From: Methylobacterium haplocladii
Lineage (GTDB): Bacteria > Pseudomonadota > Alphaproteobacteria > Rhizobiales > Beijerinckiaceae
NCBI RefSeq assembly: GCF_007992175.1
Contig: NZ_BJZT01000013.1
Span: 124,001 to 188,000, forward strand
Reading direction: 5' to 3'
DNA length: 64,000 nt
Below the pieces are notes generated by a model that was given only the letters and a program-made list of their open reading frames with translations, ran no database searches and was not told the origin of the DNA. How positions within the stretch are numbered: position 1 is the stretch's first letter; every line of letters starts with the position of its first letter. Shown in pieces: positions 36,265 through 49,436 of this stretch. Made by a program: the position numbers and the translations under genes.

Positions 36265-37941
36265 TCAGCCGTTGGACGGCTTGGCGACGAGGCTCGGCAG
36301 GTGCCGCTCGTGCCAGGCGCGCAGCCGGTCGAGCCCGGGATGGGCCAGGTTTCGGGCGAGATAGCCCTCGATCCGCGGCAGGTGGGCGAGGTAACCCGGC
36401 TTGCCGTCGCGCTTGTCCAGGCGCGCGAAGATGCCGAGGATCTTCGTCGCCCTCTGGGCGGCCAGCACCGCATAGGCGCGGGCGAAGGCCTGCATGTCGA
36501 AGTTCTGGTCGCGAGCCCGGCGTTCGCGGATGTAGAGGCCGAGCAGCCGCAGCTCGAAATCGGCGCTCGCGTCGACGCGGGCGTCTTGCAGCAACGAGGC
36601 GAGGTCGTAGGCCGGGTGGCCGAGCACCGCGTCCTGGAAGTCGATCACGCCGACCCGCTCCAGGCCGTCGCGCTCGGGCAGCCAGATCAGGTTCGGCGAG
36701 TGATAGTCGCGCAGGGTCCAGGTGGTGGGCTCGGCGAGGAGGTCCTCGAGGGCTTCGGTCCAGAGGGCGAGAAACTCGGCGCGGGCAGCGCCGTCGAGAT
36801 GCGTGCCCTTGTGAACGGTGTACCACTCGGGCAGCAACTCGGCCTCGAACAGCAGGGCTTCGAGGTCGTAGGGCGGCAGCGTGTGGTCGACGCCGTCAGC
36901 CACCGGCAGCACCCCTGGAAGCTCCGTGGCGTGGAGCCGGGCGAGCAGCCGCACGGCCTCCGTGTAGCGCTCGGGACGGGGCGCGCCGTTCTCGGTCACC
37001 GGCTCGCGGCCGAGATCCTCGATGATGAGCAGGCCCTGCGCCCGGTCTTCGGCATAGATCTTCGGGGCTGAGAAGCCGATCGCGCGGAGCCCGCGATCCA
37101 TGGCGACGAAGGCGTCGACGGTCTCGGCGAGCTTGACGATGGCGCTGTAGGGCTTGCCGTCGCGCACCGGCGGACCGTCTGCCCGGGCCGGTGAGATCAT
37201 CAGCACGGCGCTCGTCCCGTCGGGCTTCACCAAGCGCTCGTAGGCGCGCGCCGAGGCGTCGCCCTGCATGAAATGGCGCTCGGCCTCGTCCCAACCGCTG
37301 CGGCCGAGCAGGGCGCGAACGGCACGGGCCCGGTCGAGGCGGGCGCGCATGCCGTTGAGGCCGTCGATGCGCACGAAGCGCGAGCCCTCGCCGAATTCGG
37401 GGCGCAACGACAGCTCGACCGTCAGGATCGGCGTGGCGCGCGGCTCCATGCGCTCCGGCCACTCGACGAGGGTGATCGCGGTCTCGGTCAACTCGTCGAA
37501 GCCGAGTTCGATCAGCTCGTCCGGCCCGCGCAGCCGGTAGAGGTCGGCATGGACGATGGCCGGGCCGGGCTGACCGCCGCGCGCCTGGCCGTCATAGGGC
37601 TGCATCAGCGTGAAGGTCGGGCTCGGCACCTCGAGATCGGGATCGCCGGTCAGTTCGCGGACCATCGCCCGGGCGAGCACGGTCTTGCCGCCGCCGAGAC
37701 CGCCCGAGAGCGCGACGAGGTCGCCGGGCACCAGCATGCCGGCGAGGAAGGCCCCGAGATCCTCGGTGGCGCCTTCCTCCGGCAGCACGATCTCCCAGGG
37801 CTTTTCCGCGGCGGCGCTCGCGGCGTCGGCCGCGGCCGCGTCGATAGTCTCTGCCGCGGGGATGGTCTCCCGATCCTCGTTCACCACTGACTCCTCCGCC
37901 CCGAACCCCCGCGTGGATCGGCCATGCGCGAAGGTCAACAT
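36265..37941 (-). CDS. tsaE-amgK: TsaE-AmgK fusion: tRNA t6A ATPase and anomeric sugar kinase
   Basis: 558 residues. Residues ~50-200 are TsaE, with Walker A GGLGGGKT (80-87) and SPTFTLMQPY; it drives the t6A37 tRNA modification complex. Residues ~215-558 are an aminoglycoside-phosphotransferase-like kinase with RDYHSPN (411-417) and IDFQD (433-437), the AmgK type that phosphorylates MurNAc and GlcNAc at C1. The fusion is common in rhizobia. Start ATG 37941; GTG 37884 would be an alternative. Confidence 0.9.
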   Translation of the reverse strand: MLTFAHGRSTRGFGAEESVVNEDRETIPAAETIDAAAADAASAAAEKPWEIVLPEEGATEDLGAFLAGMLVPGDLVALSGGLGGGKTVLARAMVRELTGDPDLEVPSPTFTLMQPYDGQARGGQPGPAIVHADLYRLRGPDELIELGFDELTETAITLVEWPERMEPRATPILTVELSLRPEFGEGSRFVRIDGLNGMRARLDRARAVRALLGRSGWDEAERHFMQGDASARAYERLVKPDGTSAVLMISPARADGPPVRDGKPYSAIVKLAETVDAFVAMDRGLRAIGFSAPKIYAEDRAQGLLIIEDLGREPVTENGAPRPERYTEAVRLLARLHATELPGVLPVADGVDHTLPPYDLEALLFEAELLPEWYTVHKGTHLDGAARAEFLALWTEALEDLLAEPTTWTLRDYHSPNLIWLPERDGLERVGVIDFQDAVLGHPAYDLASLLQDARVDASADFELRLLGLYIRERRARDQNFDMQAFARAYAVLAAQRATKILGIFARLDKRDGKPGYLAHLPRIEGYLARNLAHPGLDRLRAWHERHLPSLVAKPSNG

Positions 37942-38025
37942 GTGAGGCCCAACCTTAGATTAAAGCCGCCTGATTCCGTAGGCCTTTGACGGGGTTCGCA
38001 CAGGCTCGTCCCCGGTCTGCATGCT

Positions 38026-40542
38026 TCACTCGGCCGCCTCGCGGTTGCCGTCCGGCGTTTCCAGCGGAAAGCTGCAGGTGACGACGGTACCGGCGCCGGG
38101 CGTCGATTCGATCGCGACCCGGCCGCCATGCAGCTCGACGAAGGAGCGCACGATCGAGAGGCCGAGGCCGACGCCGCGATGCTTGGTGCCGAGCGTGTGG
38201 CTCTCGAACCGGTCGAACACCCGGGCGATGACCTCCTGGGGGATGCCGCGGCCCTGGTCGACCACCTTCAGCACCAGGTCGTCGGTGGTGCGCCGCGCCT
38301 CGACCCGCACGCGCTGGCCGGCCGTCGAGAAGCCCACGGCATTCGAGAGCAGGTTGAACAGGATCTGCCGGACGCGCTTGGCGTCGGCGGGGAAGCTGCC
38401 GACATCGCCCGGTACGTCGAGGTCGAGGGCGATGCTCAATTCCTTGAGCCGATCGTCGACGCCGCGCGCCGCCGCCTCGATGGTCGAGCGCACGTCCACG
38501 GTCTCGCGCTGGAGCGCCAGCGAATGCGCGTCGATCGAGGCGAGGTCGAGGATGTCGTTGATGATGGCGAGCAGCGCCGAGGACGAGCCACGGATGTGGT
38601 CGGCGTACTCGCGCTGGCGTGCGTTGAGAGCGCCGACGGTCTCGTCGCCCAACAGCTCGGTGAAGCCGATGATGTTGGTGAGCGGCGAACGCAATTCGTA
38701 GGAGACGTGGTGGACGAAGGTGTCGCGCAGCTGCGCGGCCCGCTCCAGGGCGTCGTTCTTCTCGGTCAGTGCGCGCTCGACGTTCACGCTCGCGGTGACA
38801 TCGATGAAGGTCAGCAGGGTCGCGCCGGCGTTCAGAGGCCGGGCCGTACAGTCGAGCACGCTGCCGTCCAGCACTTCCAGGCGGCAGGAGAGGTCGGAGC
38901 GGGTCTCGCTCAGGCCGGTGACCATGCCGCGGATGTCCATCCACGGTTCCGGATCGGGGGACAGGGTGCGGCAGGACGCGATGACCGCGTCGATGCGCGG
39001 ATGGTCCATCACCGCCGCCTCGGCGATCCGCCACACGGCGCGGAAAGCCTGGTTGGCGAGCCGCAGGCGCCCGTCGGCACCGAACAGGGCGACCGGCTCC
39101 TTCAGGGTGTCGAGGGTCTCGGCCTGCTCCTTCATGGCCGCCGAGTAGCGGGATTCGAGCTTCAGGTTTTCGGAGAGGTCCTGGAACAGGTAGGTCAGGC
39201 CGCCTTGCGGATTGGGGTCGGCGACGACGCTGAGCGTGCGGCCGTCGGGCAGGTACCACGGCACGTCGGTGGCCTCGACGGCGCGATAGCCGGCGAGCAC
39301 CTCGGCCTTCCAGCTGCGGAAGTCGGCCTGCTCGGGCAGCTTGCGCATGACGCGCAGCCGATCGAGGATCTCGCCGTCGAGCGGCCGGCTGTCGAGGAAG
39401 GCCGGGTCGAGGTCCCAGAGCTTTTGGTAGGCGGCGTTGTGGAAGATCAGGCGCTGGCCTTGATCGAACATCGCCACCGCCGTCGGCAGCTGGTCGAGGG
39501 TGCGGACATGGGCGGCCATCTGGCGCTGGTGGTCGGCCTTCACGCTCTCGAGGTCGGTGACGTCGACGGCGATGCCGACGCGGCCGCCCTCGGCCGTGCT
39601 CTCGCTGACGTCGAGGATGCGGCGCGCGCCCGCGACGACGCCGGACAGGCGCAGGGCCTGCGGCGAGCCGTTGAGACCGGTCTCCTCGCGCGCCACGCGA
39701 CCCCTGGCGCTCCGGTCGAGCAGCTCTGTGCCGGCCTGGAGGACCGCTTCGCGGCTGCCGCCCTCGACGGCCGAGACATAGGCGGTATTGACGAAGGCCA
39801 GAGCGCCGGTGCGGTCGCGCTGCCAGACCGGCTGTGGGATCGCGTCGAGCAGGCCGTGCAGGGCGAGGATCTCGTCGGCCGCGGCCTCGATGCCGGCGCG
39901 GGCCTCGATCAGCGCGCGGTGCTCGCCGGTGGTCTCGCGCAGACGCAGCATCACGCGCCCGCTCACCGCCTGACCCTGTGCCTCGACGAAGCGTCCCGAG
40001 AGCGTCCGCAGCGTGCGGCGGAAGCCGGTGCCGCGGCGGCGCAGGGCCTCGATCTCGTCCTCCAGGGCCGTGGCGTCCTGCGGGGCGAGCCAAGCGCCGA
40101 AGGCCAGGATCCGGCGGACTCCGCCGTGAACGCCGGCGACGGTCCCGAGAGGGGTGCCGTCGAGGGCGAAGCCCGCGTCGCCTTCGATGGCCGGTTCGCC
40201 GCGCCCGGCCCAAGAGACGATGACCTGACTGTCGGCGTGGAGCAGCAACTCGGCCCGATCGTCGGCGCCCTGCAGGGCCGCGAGGGCCGCCTGAAGGCCC
40301 CGCTCCCGGCGGGTCCAGCCGGCGCGCTCGCGCAGGTACAGCAGCGACAAGATCGTCGCGAAGACGATGAGCCCGATGACGACGGCGAGCACGGCGGCGC
40401 TATGAGCGGGCATGGCGTACATCGACGGCCGCCCGGCCGGTGATCCGATCTCCTGCGCGCTCACCGCAGCGGGTGCGAAGGCGAAGATCACGCAGAGCGC
40501 GCCGGTGTGCGTCAGGCCACGCACCGCCCTTTCGACCCCCAT
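38026..40542 (-). CDS. divL: DivL-type PAS sensor pseudo-histidine kinase
   Basis: 838 residues. A signal-like/TM N-terminus (about 40-70) is followed by several PAS regions and a HisKA-HATPase core. The phosphoacceptor is tyrosine: VSYELRSPLTNIIGF, with Tyr615 (codon 38698-38700), instead of the usual histidine. This is the DivL hallmark (Tyr550 in Caulobacter). ATPase motifs NLLSNAVGF and GVGLGLSIVRSFVELHGG are intact. DivL controls CckA and so cell-cycle progression. ATG 40542 gives the signal-like start; a longer frame to 40743 is not family-like. It precedes tsaE-amgK, as in other rhizobia. Confidence 0.87.
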   Translation of the reverse strand: MGVERAVRGLTHTGALCVIFAFAPAAVSAQEIGSPAGRPSMYAMPAHSAAVLAVVIGLIVFATILSLLYLRERAGWTRRERGLQAALAALQGADDRAELLLHADSQVIVSWAGRGEPAIEGDAGFALDGTPLGTVAGVHGGVRRILAFGAWLAPQDATALEDEIEALRRRGTGFRRTLRTLSGRFVEAQGQAVSGRVMLRLRETTGEHRALIEARAGIEAAADEILALHGLLDAIPQPVWQRDRTGALAFVNTAYVSAVEGGSREAVLQAGTELLDRSARGRVAREETGLNGSPQALRLSGVVAGARRILDVSESTAEGGRVGIAVDVTDLESVKADHQRQMAAHVRTLDQLPTAVAMFDQGQRLIFHNAAYQKLWDLDPAFLDSRPLDGEILDRLRVMRKLPEQADFRSWKAEVLAGYRAVEATDVPWYLPDGRTLSVVADPNPQGGLTYLFQDLSENLKLESRYSAAMKEQAETLDTLKEPVALFGADGRLRLANQAFRAVWRIAEAAVMDHPRIDAVIASCRTLSPDPEPWMDIRGMVTGLSETRSDLSCRLEVLDGSVLDCTARPLNAGATLLTFIDVTASVNVERALTEKNDALERAAQLRDTFVHHVSYELRSPLTNIIGFTELLGDETVGALNARQREYADHIRGSSSALLAIINDILDLASIDAHSLALQRETVDVRSTIEAAARGVDDRLKELSIALDLDVPGDVGSFPADAKRVRQILFNLLSNAVGFSTAGQRVRVEARRTTDDLVLKVVDQGRGIPQEVIARVFDRFESHTLGTKHRGVGLGLSIVRSFVELHGGRVAIESTPGAGTVVTCSFPLETPDGNREAAE

Positions 40543-40839
40543 GTCCCTACCGCCTTCAAGAGTCGCCGACGCACCGCCGACGAGGTGCCGCCGGGGCGCT
40601 CGAAGCGAGCGGTCCCGTCCGGCAAAATCTGCCGGTCCCGCCCCCGGCAGAAGCCGGATTCGGAGCAACCTCACCTGAGGAATCAGTTCACCATATCGCG
40701 GCGCGGAATCGCGCCGGAAGGGGGAAATTGGGCCCCGCCGCACGCCGTCCTGATGATGCGCAGAAAAGCCACAGTTCGAAAAACCGGTCTTGACTCCAGC
40801 TCAGGCCGGTGGATCGTTTTTGGACTGAGAACGAAACAG
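40543..40839. other. Intergenic, divL promoter region
   Basis: About 300 bp between divL and the ahcY terminator. Should contain the divL promoter. No gene, repeat or recognisable motif seen. Confidence 0.4.
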
Positions 40840-40869
40840 GAAAAGCCCGGCGCTAGGCCGGGCTTTCCA
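40840..40869 (-). terminator. Rho-independent terminator after ahcY
   Basis: On the minus strand AAAGCCCGGCCTAGCGCCGG then GCTTTTCC: GCCCGGC pairs with GCCGGGC around a short loop, followed by TTTT. Confidence 0.8.
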
Positions 40870-40912
40870 ATCGTTCCGAAGTCTCCGGCGTCGTGGCGCC
40901 GGTTGCGAAGTA

Positions 40913-42319
40913 TCAGTAACGATAGTGATCGGGCTTGAACGGTCCGTTCTCGCCGACGCCGATATAGGCTGCCTGATCGGGCCGGAGTTTCGACAACTTC
41001 ACACCGATCTTCTCAAGGTGAAGCATCGCGACCTTCTCGTCGAGGGCCTTCGGCAACGTGTAGACTTGGCGCTCGTACTTGCCGGGGTTCGTCCAGAGTT
41101 CGATCTGGGCAAGCGTCTGGTTGGTGAAGGATGCAGACATCACGAAGGACGGGTGGCCGGTCGCATTGCCGAGGTTCACCAGGCGGCCTTCCGACAACAG
41201 GATGATACGGTGGCCGTCGGCGAAGGTGATCTCGTCGACCTGCGGCTTGATGTTCGACCAGCGGAGGTTCTTCAGGCCGGCGACCTGGATCTCGTTGTCG
41301 AAGTGGCCGATGTTGCAGACGATCGCGCGGTCCTTCATGGCCCGCATGTGCTCGATCGTGATGATGTCCTTGTTGCCGGTGGCGGTGACGAAGATGTCGG
41401 CGCGGGGCGCCGCGTCTTCCATCGTCACGACCTCGTAGCCTTCCATGGCCGCCTGGAGTGCGCAGATCGGATCGACCTCCGAGACCAGAACGCGGCAGCC
41501 GGCGTGGCGCAGCGACGAGGCCGAGCCCTTGCCGACGTCGCCGAAGCCCGCGACCATGGCGACCTTGCCGGCCATCATAACGTCGGTGCCGCGGCGGATG
41601 CCGTCGACCAGGGACTCGCGGCAGCCGTAGAGGTTGTCGAACTTCGACTTGGTGACGGCGTCGTTCACGTTGATCGCCGGGAAGAGCAGCTTGCCCTCCT
41701 TGGCGAGGTTGTACAGGCGGTGGACGCCGGTGGTGGTCTCTTCCGAGACACCCTTGATGGAGTCGGCGAGACCGGCGAACCAGCCCTTCGGCTTCTCCTG
41801 CAGCTTCTTCTTGAGGAGGGCGAAGAAGATCTCTTCCTCTTCCGACTCCGGCTTGTCGAGGAACGCCGTGTCGCCGTTCTCGGCGCGCAGGCCGAGGTGG
41901 ACGAACATGGTGGCATCGCCGCCGTCGTCGAGGATCATGTTCGGCATCGAGCCGTCATGCCAATCGAACAGGCGGGCCGTGTAGTTCCAGTAATCCTCCA
42001 GCGTCTCGCCCTTGATGGCGAAGACGGGGATGCCGGCGGCGGCGATCGCGGCGGCGGCGTGGTCCTGCGTCGAGTAGATGTTGCACGAGACCCAGCGGAT
42101 GTCGGCGCCGAGAGCCTTGAGCGTCTCGATCAGCACCGCGGTCTGGATCGTCATGTGCAGCGAACCGGCGATTTTGGCGCCCTTGAGCGGCTGCGACGGG
42201 CCGTACTCTTCGCGGGTGGCCATCAGGCCGGGCATCTCGGTCTCGGCGATCGAGATCTCCTTGCGGCCGTACTCGGCGAGCGCGATGTCCTTGACGATGT
42301 AGTCGTTTGCGGCAGCCAT
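40913..42319 (-). CDS. ahcY: Adenosylhomocysteinase
   Basis: 468 residues; cleaves S-adenosylhomocysteine to adenosine and homocysteine, removing the methyltransferase inhibitor SAH. NAD-binding motif [17 protein letters not shown] is present, and the C-terminus [20 protein letters not shown] with HYRY is classical. The ~40-residue insertion after [20 protein letters not shown] is typical of bacterial enzymes. A SahR-type palindrome lies 71 bp upstream, so expression should rise when SAH accumulates. Confidence 0.98.
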   Translation of the reverse strand: MAAANDYIVKDIALAEYGRKEISIAETEMPGLMATREEYGPSQPLKGAKIAGSLHMTIQTAVLIETLKALGADIRWVSCNIYSTQDHAAAAIAAAGIPVFAIKGETLEDYWNYTARLFDWHDGSMPNMILDDGGDATMFVHLGLRAENGDTAFLDKPESEEEEIFFALLKKKLQEKPKGWFAGLADSIKGVSEETTTGVHRLYNLAKEGKLLFPAINVNDAVTKSKFDNLYGCRESLVDGIRRGTDVMMAGKVAMVAGFGDVGKGSASSLRHAGCRVLVSEVDPICALQAAMEGYEVVTMEDAAPRADIFVTATGNKDIITIEHMRAMKDRAIVCNIGHFDNEIQVAGLKNLRWSNIKPQVDEITFADGHRIILLSEGRLVNLGNATGHPSFVMSASFTNQTLAQIELWTNPGKYERQVYTLPKALDEKVAMLHLEKIGVKLSKLRPDQAAYIGVGENGPFKPDHYRY

Positions 42320-42389
42320 ATGGGTGTCCTCTCGCTGTGTCGGTGCTCGACGGTGTCTCTAGCAGGCGCCGGGATAGGAATCAATCAAG

Positions 42390-42409
42390 ACATAAAGATG
42401 TCTTTATAT
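42390..42409. promoter_or_regulatory. SahR operator before ahcY
   Basis: ACATAAAGATGTCTTTATAT, a near-palindrome differing at two positions from the perfect one at 48497-48516. The ATAAAGATATCTTTAT type is the published SahR motif in alphaproteobacteria (from memory). Confidence 0.85.
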
Positions 42410-42467
42410 AAGTTCGAGGCTGGCTAACGCAGTGGGGCGCCGAACGAACGGTTTCAAGACTCCCTCC

Positions 42468-42557
42468 CGTCACCGCGAGCGTAGCGAAGCGCTCCAGGGC
42501 CAACTCCCCGAGCGTCGAGGGTGTGGCCTGGATCGCTTCGATGCGCTCGCGATGACG
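42468..42557. repeat. 90-bp palindromic intergenic repeat, copy 2
   Basis: Same length and arm layout as 14951-15040 (CGTCACCGCGAGCG...CTCCAGGGCCA and its complement ending GCTCGCGATGACG), with sequence divergence. Sits between metH and ahcY. Confidence 0.8.
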
Positions 42558-42582
42558 GCGGAAGGGCCCGCAGCCCTCGCGG

Positions 42583-46332
<3,750 letters not shown>

Positions 46333-46370
46333 TTCGTATCCTCGGGGACGCGAGGTCCCATCAAACCACC

Positions 46371-46480
46371 TTACCCTGAGGTGCCGGCGCGAAGCGGCGG
46401 CCTCGAAGGGTTTTCCATTATCCACCGCTATCCCTGAGGACCCTTTGGGGCCCGCTGGCGCGGGCACGCCTCAGGGTTGG
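46371..46480. repeat. Palindromic repeat between metF and metH
   Basis: CCCTGAGG near 46375 and CCTCAGGG near 46469 plus internal CCCTGAGGACCCTTTGGGG and GCCCGCTGGCGCGGGC stems. Resembles another alphaproteobacterial intergenic palindrome family (CCTCAGGGT type). Confidence 0.7.
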
Positions 46481-46502
46481 GGTGCTGGTGCGATCGAAGC
46501 GA

Positions 46503-47426
46503 TCAAGCCGCCGCCTTCCGCTCCGCTACCTTCGGCGCCTGCGAGCGCAGGCCCAGAATGTGGCAGATCGCATAGACGAGGTCGGAGCGGTTCATCGAGT
46601 AGAAGTGGAAATCGTTGACTCCCTGGTCGACGAGATCGATCACCTGCTCGGCGGCGACCGCGGCGGCGACGAGGCGGCGCGTGTCCACGTCGTTGTCGAG
46701 TCCCTCGAAGCGGGCCGCGAGCCAGTAGGGCACCGAGGCGCCGGTGCGGCGGGCGAAATTCGCCGCCTGCTTGAAGTTCTGCACCGGCAGGATGCCGGGG
46801 ATGATCGGGATGGTGATCCCGGCCGCGCGCACCTTGTCGAGGTAGCGGAAATAGACGTCGTTATCGAAGAAGAACTGCGTGATCGCCTGATCCGCACCGG
46901 CATCCACCTTCGCCTTCAGCGCGTCGATATCGGCTTCGAGCGACGCGGCTTCGGGGTGCACTTCCGGATAGGCCGAGACCGCGACCTTGAAGTCGCCGAT
47001 CTTCTTGATGCCGGCGACGAGATCGCAGGACTGGGCGTAGCCGCCCGGATGCGGCTTGTAGGTCGAGCCGACACCGTCGGCCGGGTCGCCGCGGAGCGCC
47101 ACGATGTGGCGCACGCCGGCATCCCAGTAGGACTGCACGACCTCGTCGATCTCCGGCTTCGTCGCGTTGACGCAGGTGAGATGGGCGGCCGGCTTGAGGC
47201 TGGTCTCCTTGACCATGCGGGCGACCGTGTTGTGCGTGCGCTCGCGGGTCGAGCCGCCGGCCCCGTAGGTCACCGAGACGAATTTCGGCTGCAGCGGCGC
47301 AAGGCGCTCGATCGACGACCACAGAATCTTCTCCATCTCGTCGGTCTTCGGCGGGAAGAACTCGATCGAGACGCGGATCGGGCGGAAGCCGTCGCGGCTG
47401 GCGCGGTGGGAATTGGCGTTGGGCAT
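46503..47426 (-). CDS. metF: Methylenetetrahydrofolate reductase
   Basis: 307 residues; FAD-dependent reduction of methylene-THF to methyl-THF, the MetH substrate. RVSIEFFPPKTDEMEKILW, SVTYGAGGSTRERTH and AHLTC are the classical signatures, with active-site Glu in EFFPPK. It follows sahR by 63 bp and precedes metH, so all three probably share one transcript under SahR control. Confidence 0.97.
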   Translation of the reverse strand: MPNANSHRASRDGFRPIRVSIEFFPPKTDEMEKILWSSIERLAPLQPKFVSVTYGAGGSTRERTHNTVARMVKETSLKPAAHLTCVNATKPEIDEVVQSYWDAGVRHIVALRGDPADGVGSTYKPHPGGYAQSCDLVAGIKKIGDFKVAVSAYPEVHPEAASLEADIDALKAKVDAGADQAITQFFFDNDVYFRYLDKVRAAGITIPIIPGILPVQNFKQAANFARRTGASVPYWLAARFEGLDNDVDTRRLVAAAVAAEQVIDLVDQGVNDFHFYSMNRSDLVYAICHILGLRSQAPKVAERKAAA

Positions 47427-47489
47427 CGTTTCGTCCTCTATGTCGGTCGGTTCAGACGAGCCGGGATAGGGTTTCGCGCGGTCGCAGCG

Positions 47490-48500
47490 TCAGGCAACGG
47501 CGCGTTCGGAATTCAGGGCGGTGACGGCGATGTCCTCGGCGAGCCAGAGGGTCACCGTCAACGGATGTTCGGTCCCATCGGTCGGCGCGATGTCGCGGTG
47601 CTCGACGCGGTCGAGACCGGACTCGACGAGCCAGTTCGCGACCTGATCGGCTGCGAAGCCGAGGCGGCGGTGGGCCTGGGTCTCGCGCAGATGTTCGAGG
47701 CTGTGCGGCGCGAAGTCGACCACCAGCAGCCGGCCGCCCGGGGCGACGAGGCGCACGGCTTCGCGCAGGGCACGCGCCGGATCGTCGAGGTAGTGCAGCA
47801 CCTGATGCACCACGACGAGGTCGAATGCACCGCGGCCGAAGGGCGGCGCGTGGATGTCGCCCTGGCGCAGATCGACCCTGGCGAGGCCGGCCTGCTCCAG
47901 GTTGGCCCGCGCCACCGAGAGCATCGCGTGGCTCGAATCGAGCCCGGTCGCGCGGGCCGCCAGCGGTGCGAGCAATCCGAGCATGCGGCCGGTGCCGGTG
48001 CCGAGATCGACGAGGCTGCGGATCGGCCGCTCGCCGAGGGCATCGCACACGGCCGCCTCCACCGTCGCCTCCGGCACATGAAGCGAGCGCAGGCGATCCC
48101 ATTTCGGAGCCAGCCGCGCGAAGAAGGCCTGAGCCGACTCGGCGCGCTGGTCGCGAACGGCCTCCAGCCGGGCGCGATCCTCGGAGAGCGGCGCGTTCGT
48201 GCGGTCGAGACCGGCGATCATCGGATCGATCAGGCCGGCCCGCCCTTCGCGCAACCGGAAGAACGCCCAAGCGCCTTCGCGGTGACGCTCCACCAGCCCG
48301 GCCTCGACGAGGAGCTTGAGGTGGCGCGAGATGCGCGGCTGCGACTGGCCCAGGATGTCGGTGAGGTCGGTGACGGAGAGTTCGCCGTCGGCGAGCAGCG
48401 CCAGGATACGCAGCCGCGTCTCCTCGGCGACGGCGCGCAGCATGCCGACCGCTTCCGCGAACGGGATCGAGGCCGCGCTATCCTGGTTCGTATTAGACAT
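47490..48500 (-). CDS. sahR: SahR: ArsR-type regulator fused to a SAM-methyltransferase-like domain
   Basis: 336 residues. Residues ~15-95 are an ArsR winged helix (LADGELSVTDLTDILGQSQP, RISRHLKLLVEAGLV). Residues ~160-320 are a methyltransferase-like fold with VDLGTGTGRMLGLLA, which binds SAH as effector in SahR. This architecture plus metF-metH synteny identifies SahR, a repressor of methionine-cycle genes. ATG 48498-48500 lies inside its own operator, so transcript and repressor compete at the start. A TTG at 48536 would extend it but reads the operator as protein. Confidence 0.92.
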   Translation of the reverse strand: MSNTNQDSAASIPFAEAVGMLRAVAEETRLRILALLADGELSVTDLTDILGQSQPRISRHLKLLVEAGLVERHREGAWAFFRLREGRAGLIDPMIAGLDRTNAPLSEDRARLEAVRDQRAESAQAFFARLAPKWDRLRSLHVPEATVEAAVCDALGERPIRSLVDLGTGTGRMLGLLAPLAARATGLDSSHAMLSVARANLEQAGLARVDLRQGDIHAPPFGRGAFDLVVVHQVLHYLDDPARALREAVRLVAPGGRLLVVDFAPHSLEHLRETQAHRRLGFAADQVANWLVESGLDRVEHRDIAPTDGTEHPLTVTLWLAEDIAVTALNSERAVA

Positions 48501-48516
48501 AAAGATATCTTTATGT
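48497..48516. promoter_or_regulatory. SahR operator overlapping the sahR start codon
   Basis: ACATAAAGATATCTTTATGT, a perfect 20-bp palindrome. Its first bases contain the complement of the sahR ATG. Explains autoregulation and control of metF-metH. Confidence 0.85.
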
Positions 48517-48566
48517 TCGCCACGAGCCGTTGGCAAGCGCTTTCGGATCGTGTTTTTTCGCGGAGC

Positions 48567-49325
48567 CTAACGTAAAGGCGGTTGCAACGCGCAGAAGGCG
48601 TCGACGGCCCCCGTCACCGCCCGGGCGATACGGTTCTGCCGTTCCGGGCCTGCGAGCCGCTGCTCCTCGTCCCGGTTGATGATGAGTCCGGCTTCCATCA
48701 GGACCGCCGGCGCTTCCGTCGCCTTGAGCACTGCGAGCTCGTCGAAGCGATAGATGCCGCGCGCGGCGTCGAGGAAGCGGCGGTTCTCGCCGCGGATGGC
48801 TTCGGCGTGATGGGTGGTGAAGGGTAGCCCGGCATCGAGCAGCCGATCCGCCAGCACCGTTGCGAAGGCCGCACTTTCGCGAAAACGTCCATTGGCCCGC
48901 GACACGAACAGCGACCAGCCCGCGAAGCGATCACTGAACTTCTGCTCGGCGCCATCGACCACCCAGCTCTTCAGGTAGGTCTTCTGTACGGAATCGTGGT
49001 GGACCGAGAGGAATAGGTTGGGTTCGAGGGCATTCGCCTTTGCAGCGCGCAGCCCGAGCCCGGCCCGGCCGCCGTCGGACAGCATCTGCCTCGTCTCGGC
49101 GTAACCCTGCCGGACCAGATGCGCCTCGATGATTGCGGCGAGGCTTAGATTGAAGCGATATTCGTCGATGCCGCGTGCGCTCGTGGCGCCGGGCGATTCG
49201 GGACTGTGGCCGACGTCGAGGACGATCCGGAACGCTGCCCGTTCGCACTGCGCGGAGGCCGGCATGGCGTTCGCCAGCAGGAATGCGCCGAACGCAGCGA
49301 TCGTCGCAAGCCGGCCGCTGCGCAT
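48567..49325 (-). CDS. N-acetylmuramoyl-L-alanine amidase (Amidase_3)
   Basis: 252 residues with signal peptide (MRSGRLATIAAFGAFLLANA...ASA). Zinc ligands and catalysis: DVGHSPESPG (first His), a Glu in GIDEYRFNLS, SVHHDS (second His) and VLMEAGLIIN (catalytic Glu). Cleaves stem peptides from MurNAc in the periplasm. ATG 49325 is chosen because it gives the clean signal peptide; the longer frame to 49427 runs into the inverted repeat. Stands between sahR and the aminotransferase. Confidence 0.92.
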   Translation of the reverse strand: MRSGRLATIAAFGAFLLANAMPASAQCERAAFRIVLDVGHSPESPGATSARGIDEYRFNLSLAAIIEAHLVRQGYAETRQMLSDGGRAGLGLRAAKANALEPNLFLSVHHDSVQKTYLKSWVVDGAEQKFSDRFAGWSLFVSRANGRFRESAAFATVLADRLLDAGLPFTTHHAEAIRGENRRFLDAARGIYRFDELAVLKATEAPAVLMEAGLIINRDEEQRLAGPERQNRIARAVTGAVDAFCALQPPLR

Positions 49326-49383
49326 GCGGAATCGTCGCCCGTATTGCCTCGTCGATACCCGTTTAAGGTGTGACGCAAGCGAT

Positions 49384-49425
49384 GCAAGCGAGGCCTGGTT
49401 GCCACACGAACCGGGCCTCGCTTGC
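49384..49425 (-). terminator. Hairpin after the aminotransferase gene
   Basis: GCAAGCGAGGCC-TGGTT and GAACC-GGGCCTCGCTTGC form a long stem with a 7-base loop, 12 bases past the aminotransferase stop. No T-run. Confidence 0.5.
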
Positions 49426-49436
49426 ACCGGGGGCGA

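Noticed and set aside
48501..48536. TTG start extending SahR by 12 residues
   Set aside because: Would translate the operator palindrome (KDIF); the family-like sequence starts at the ATG at 48500.
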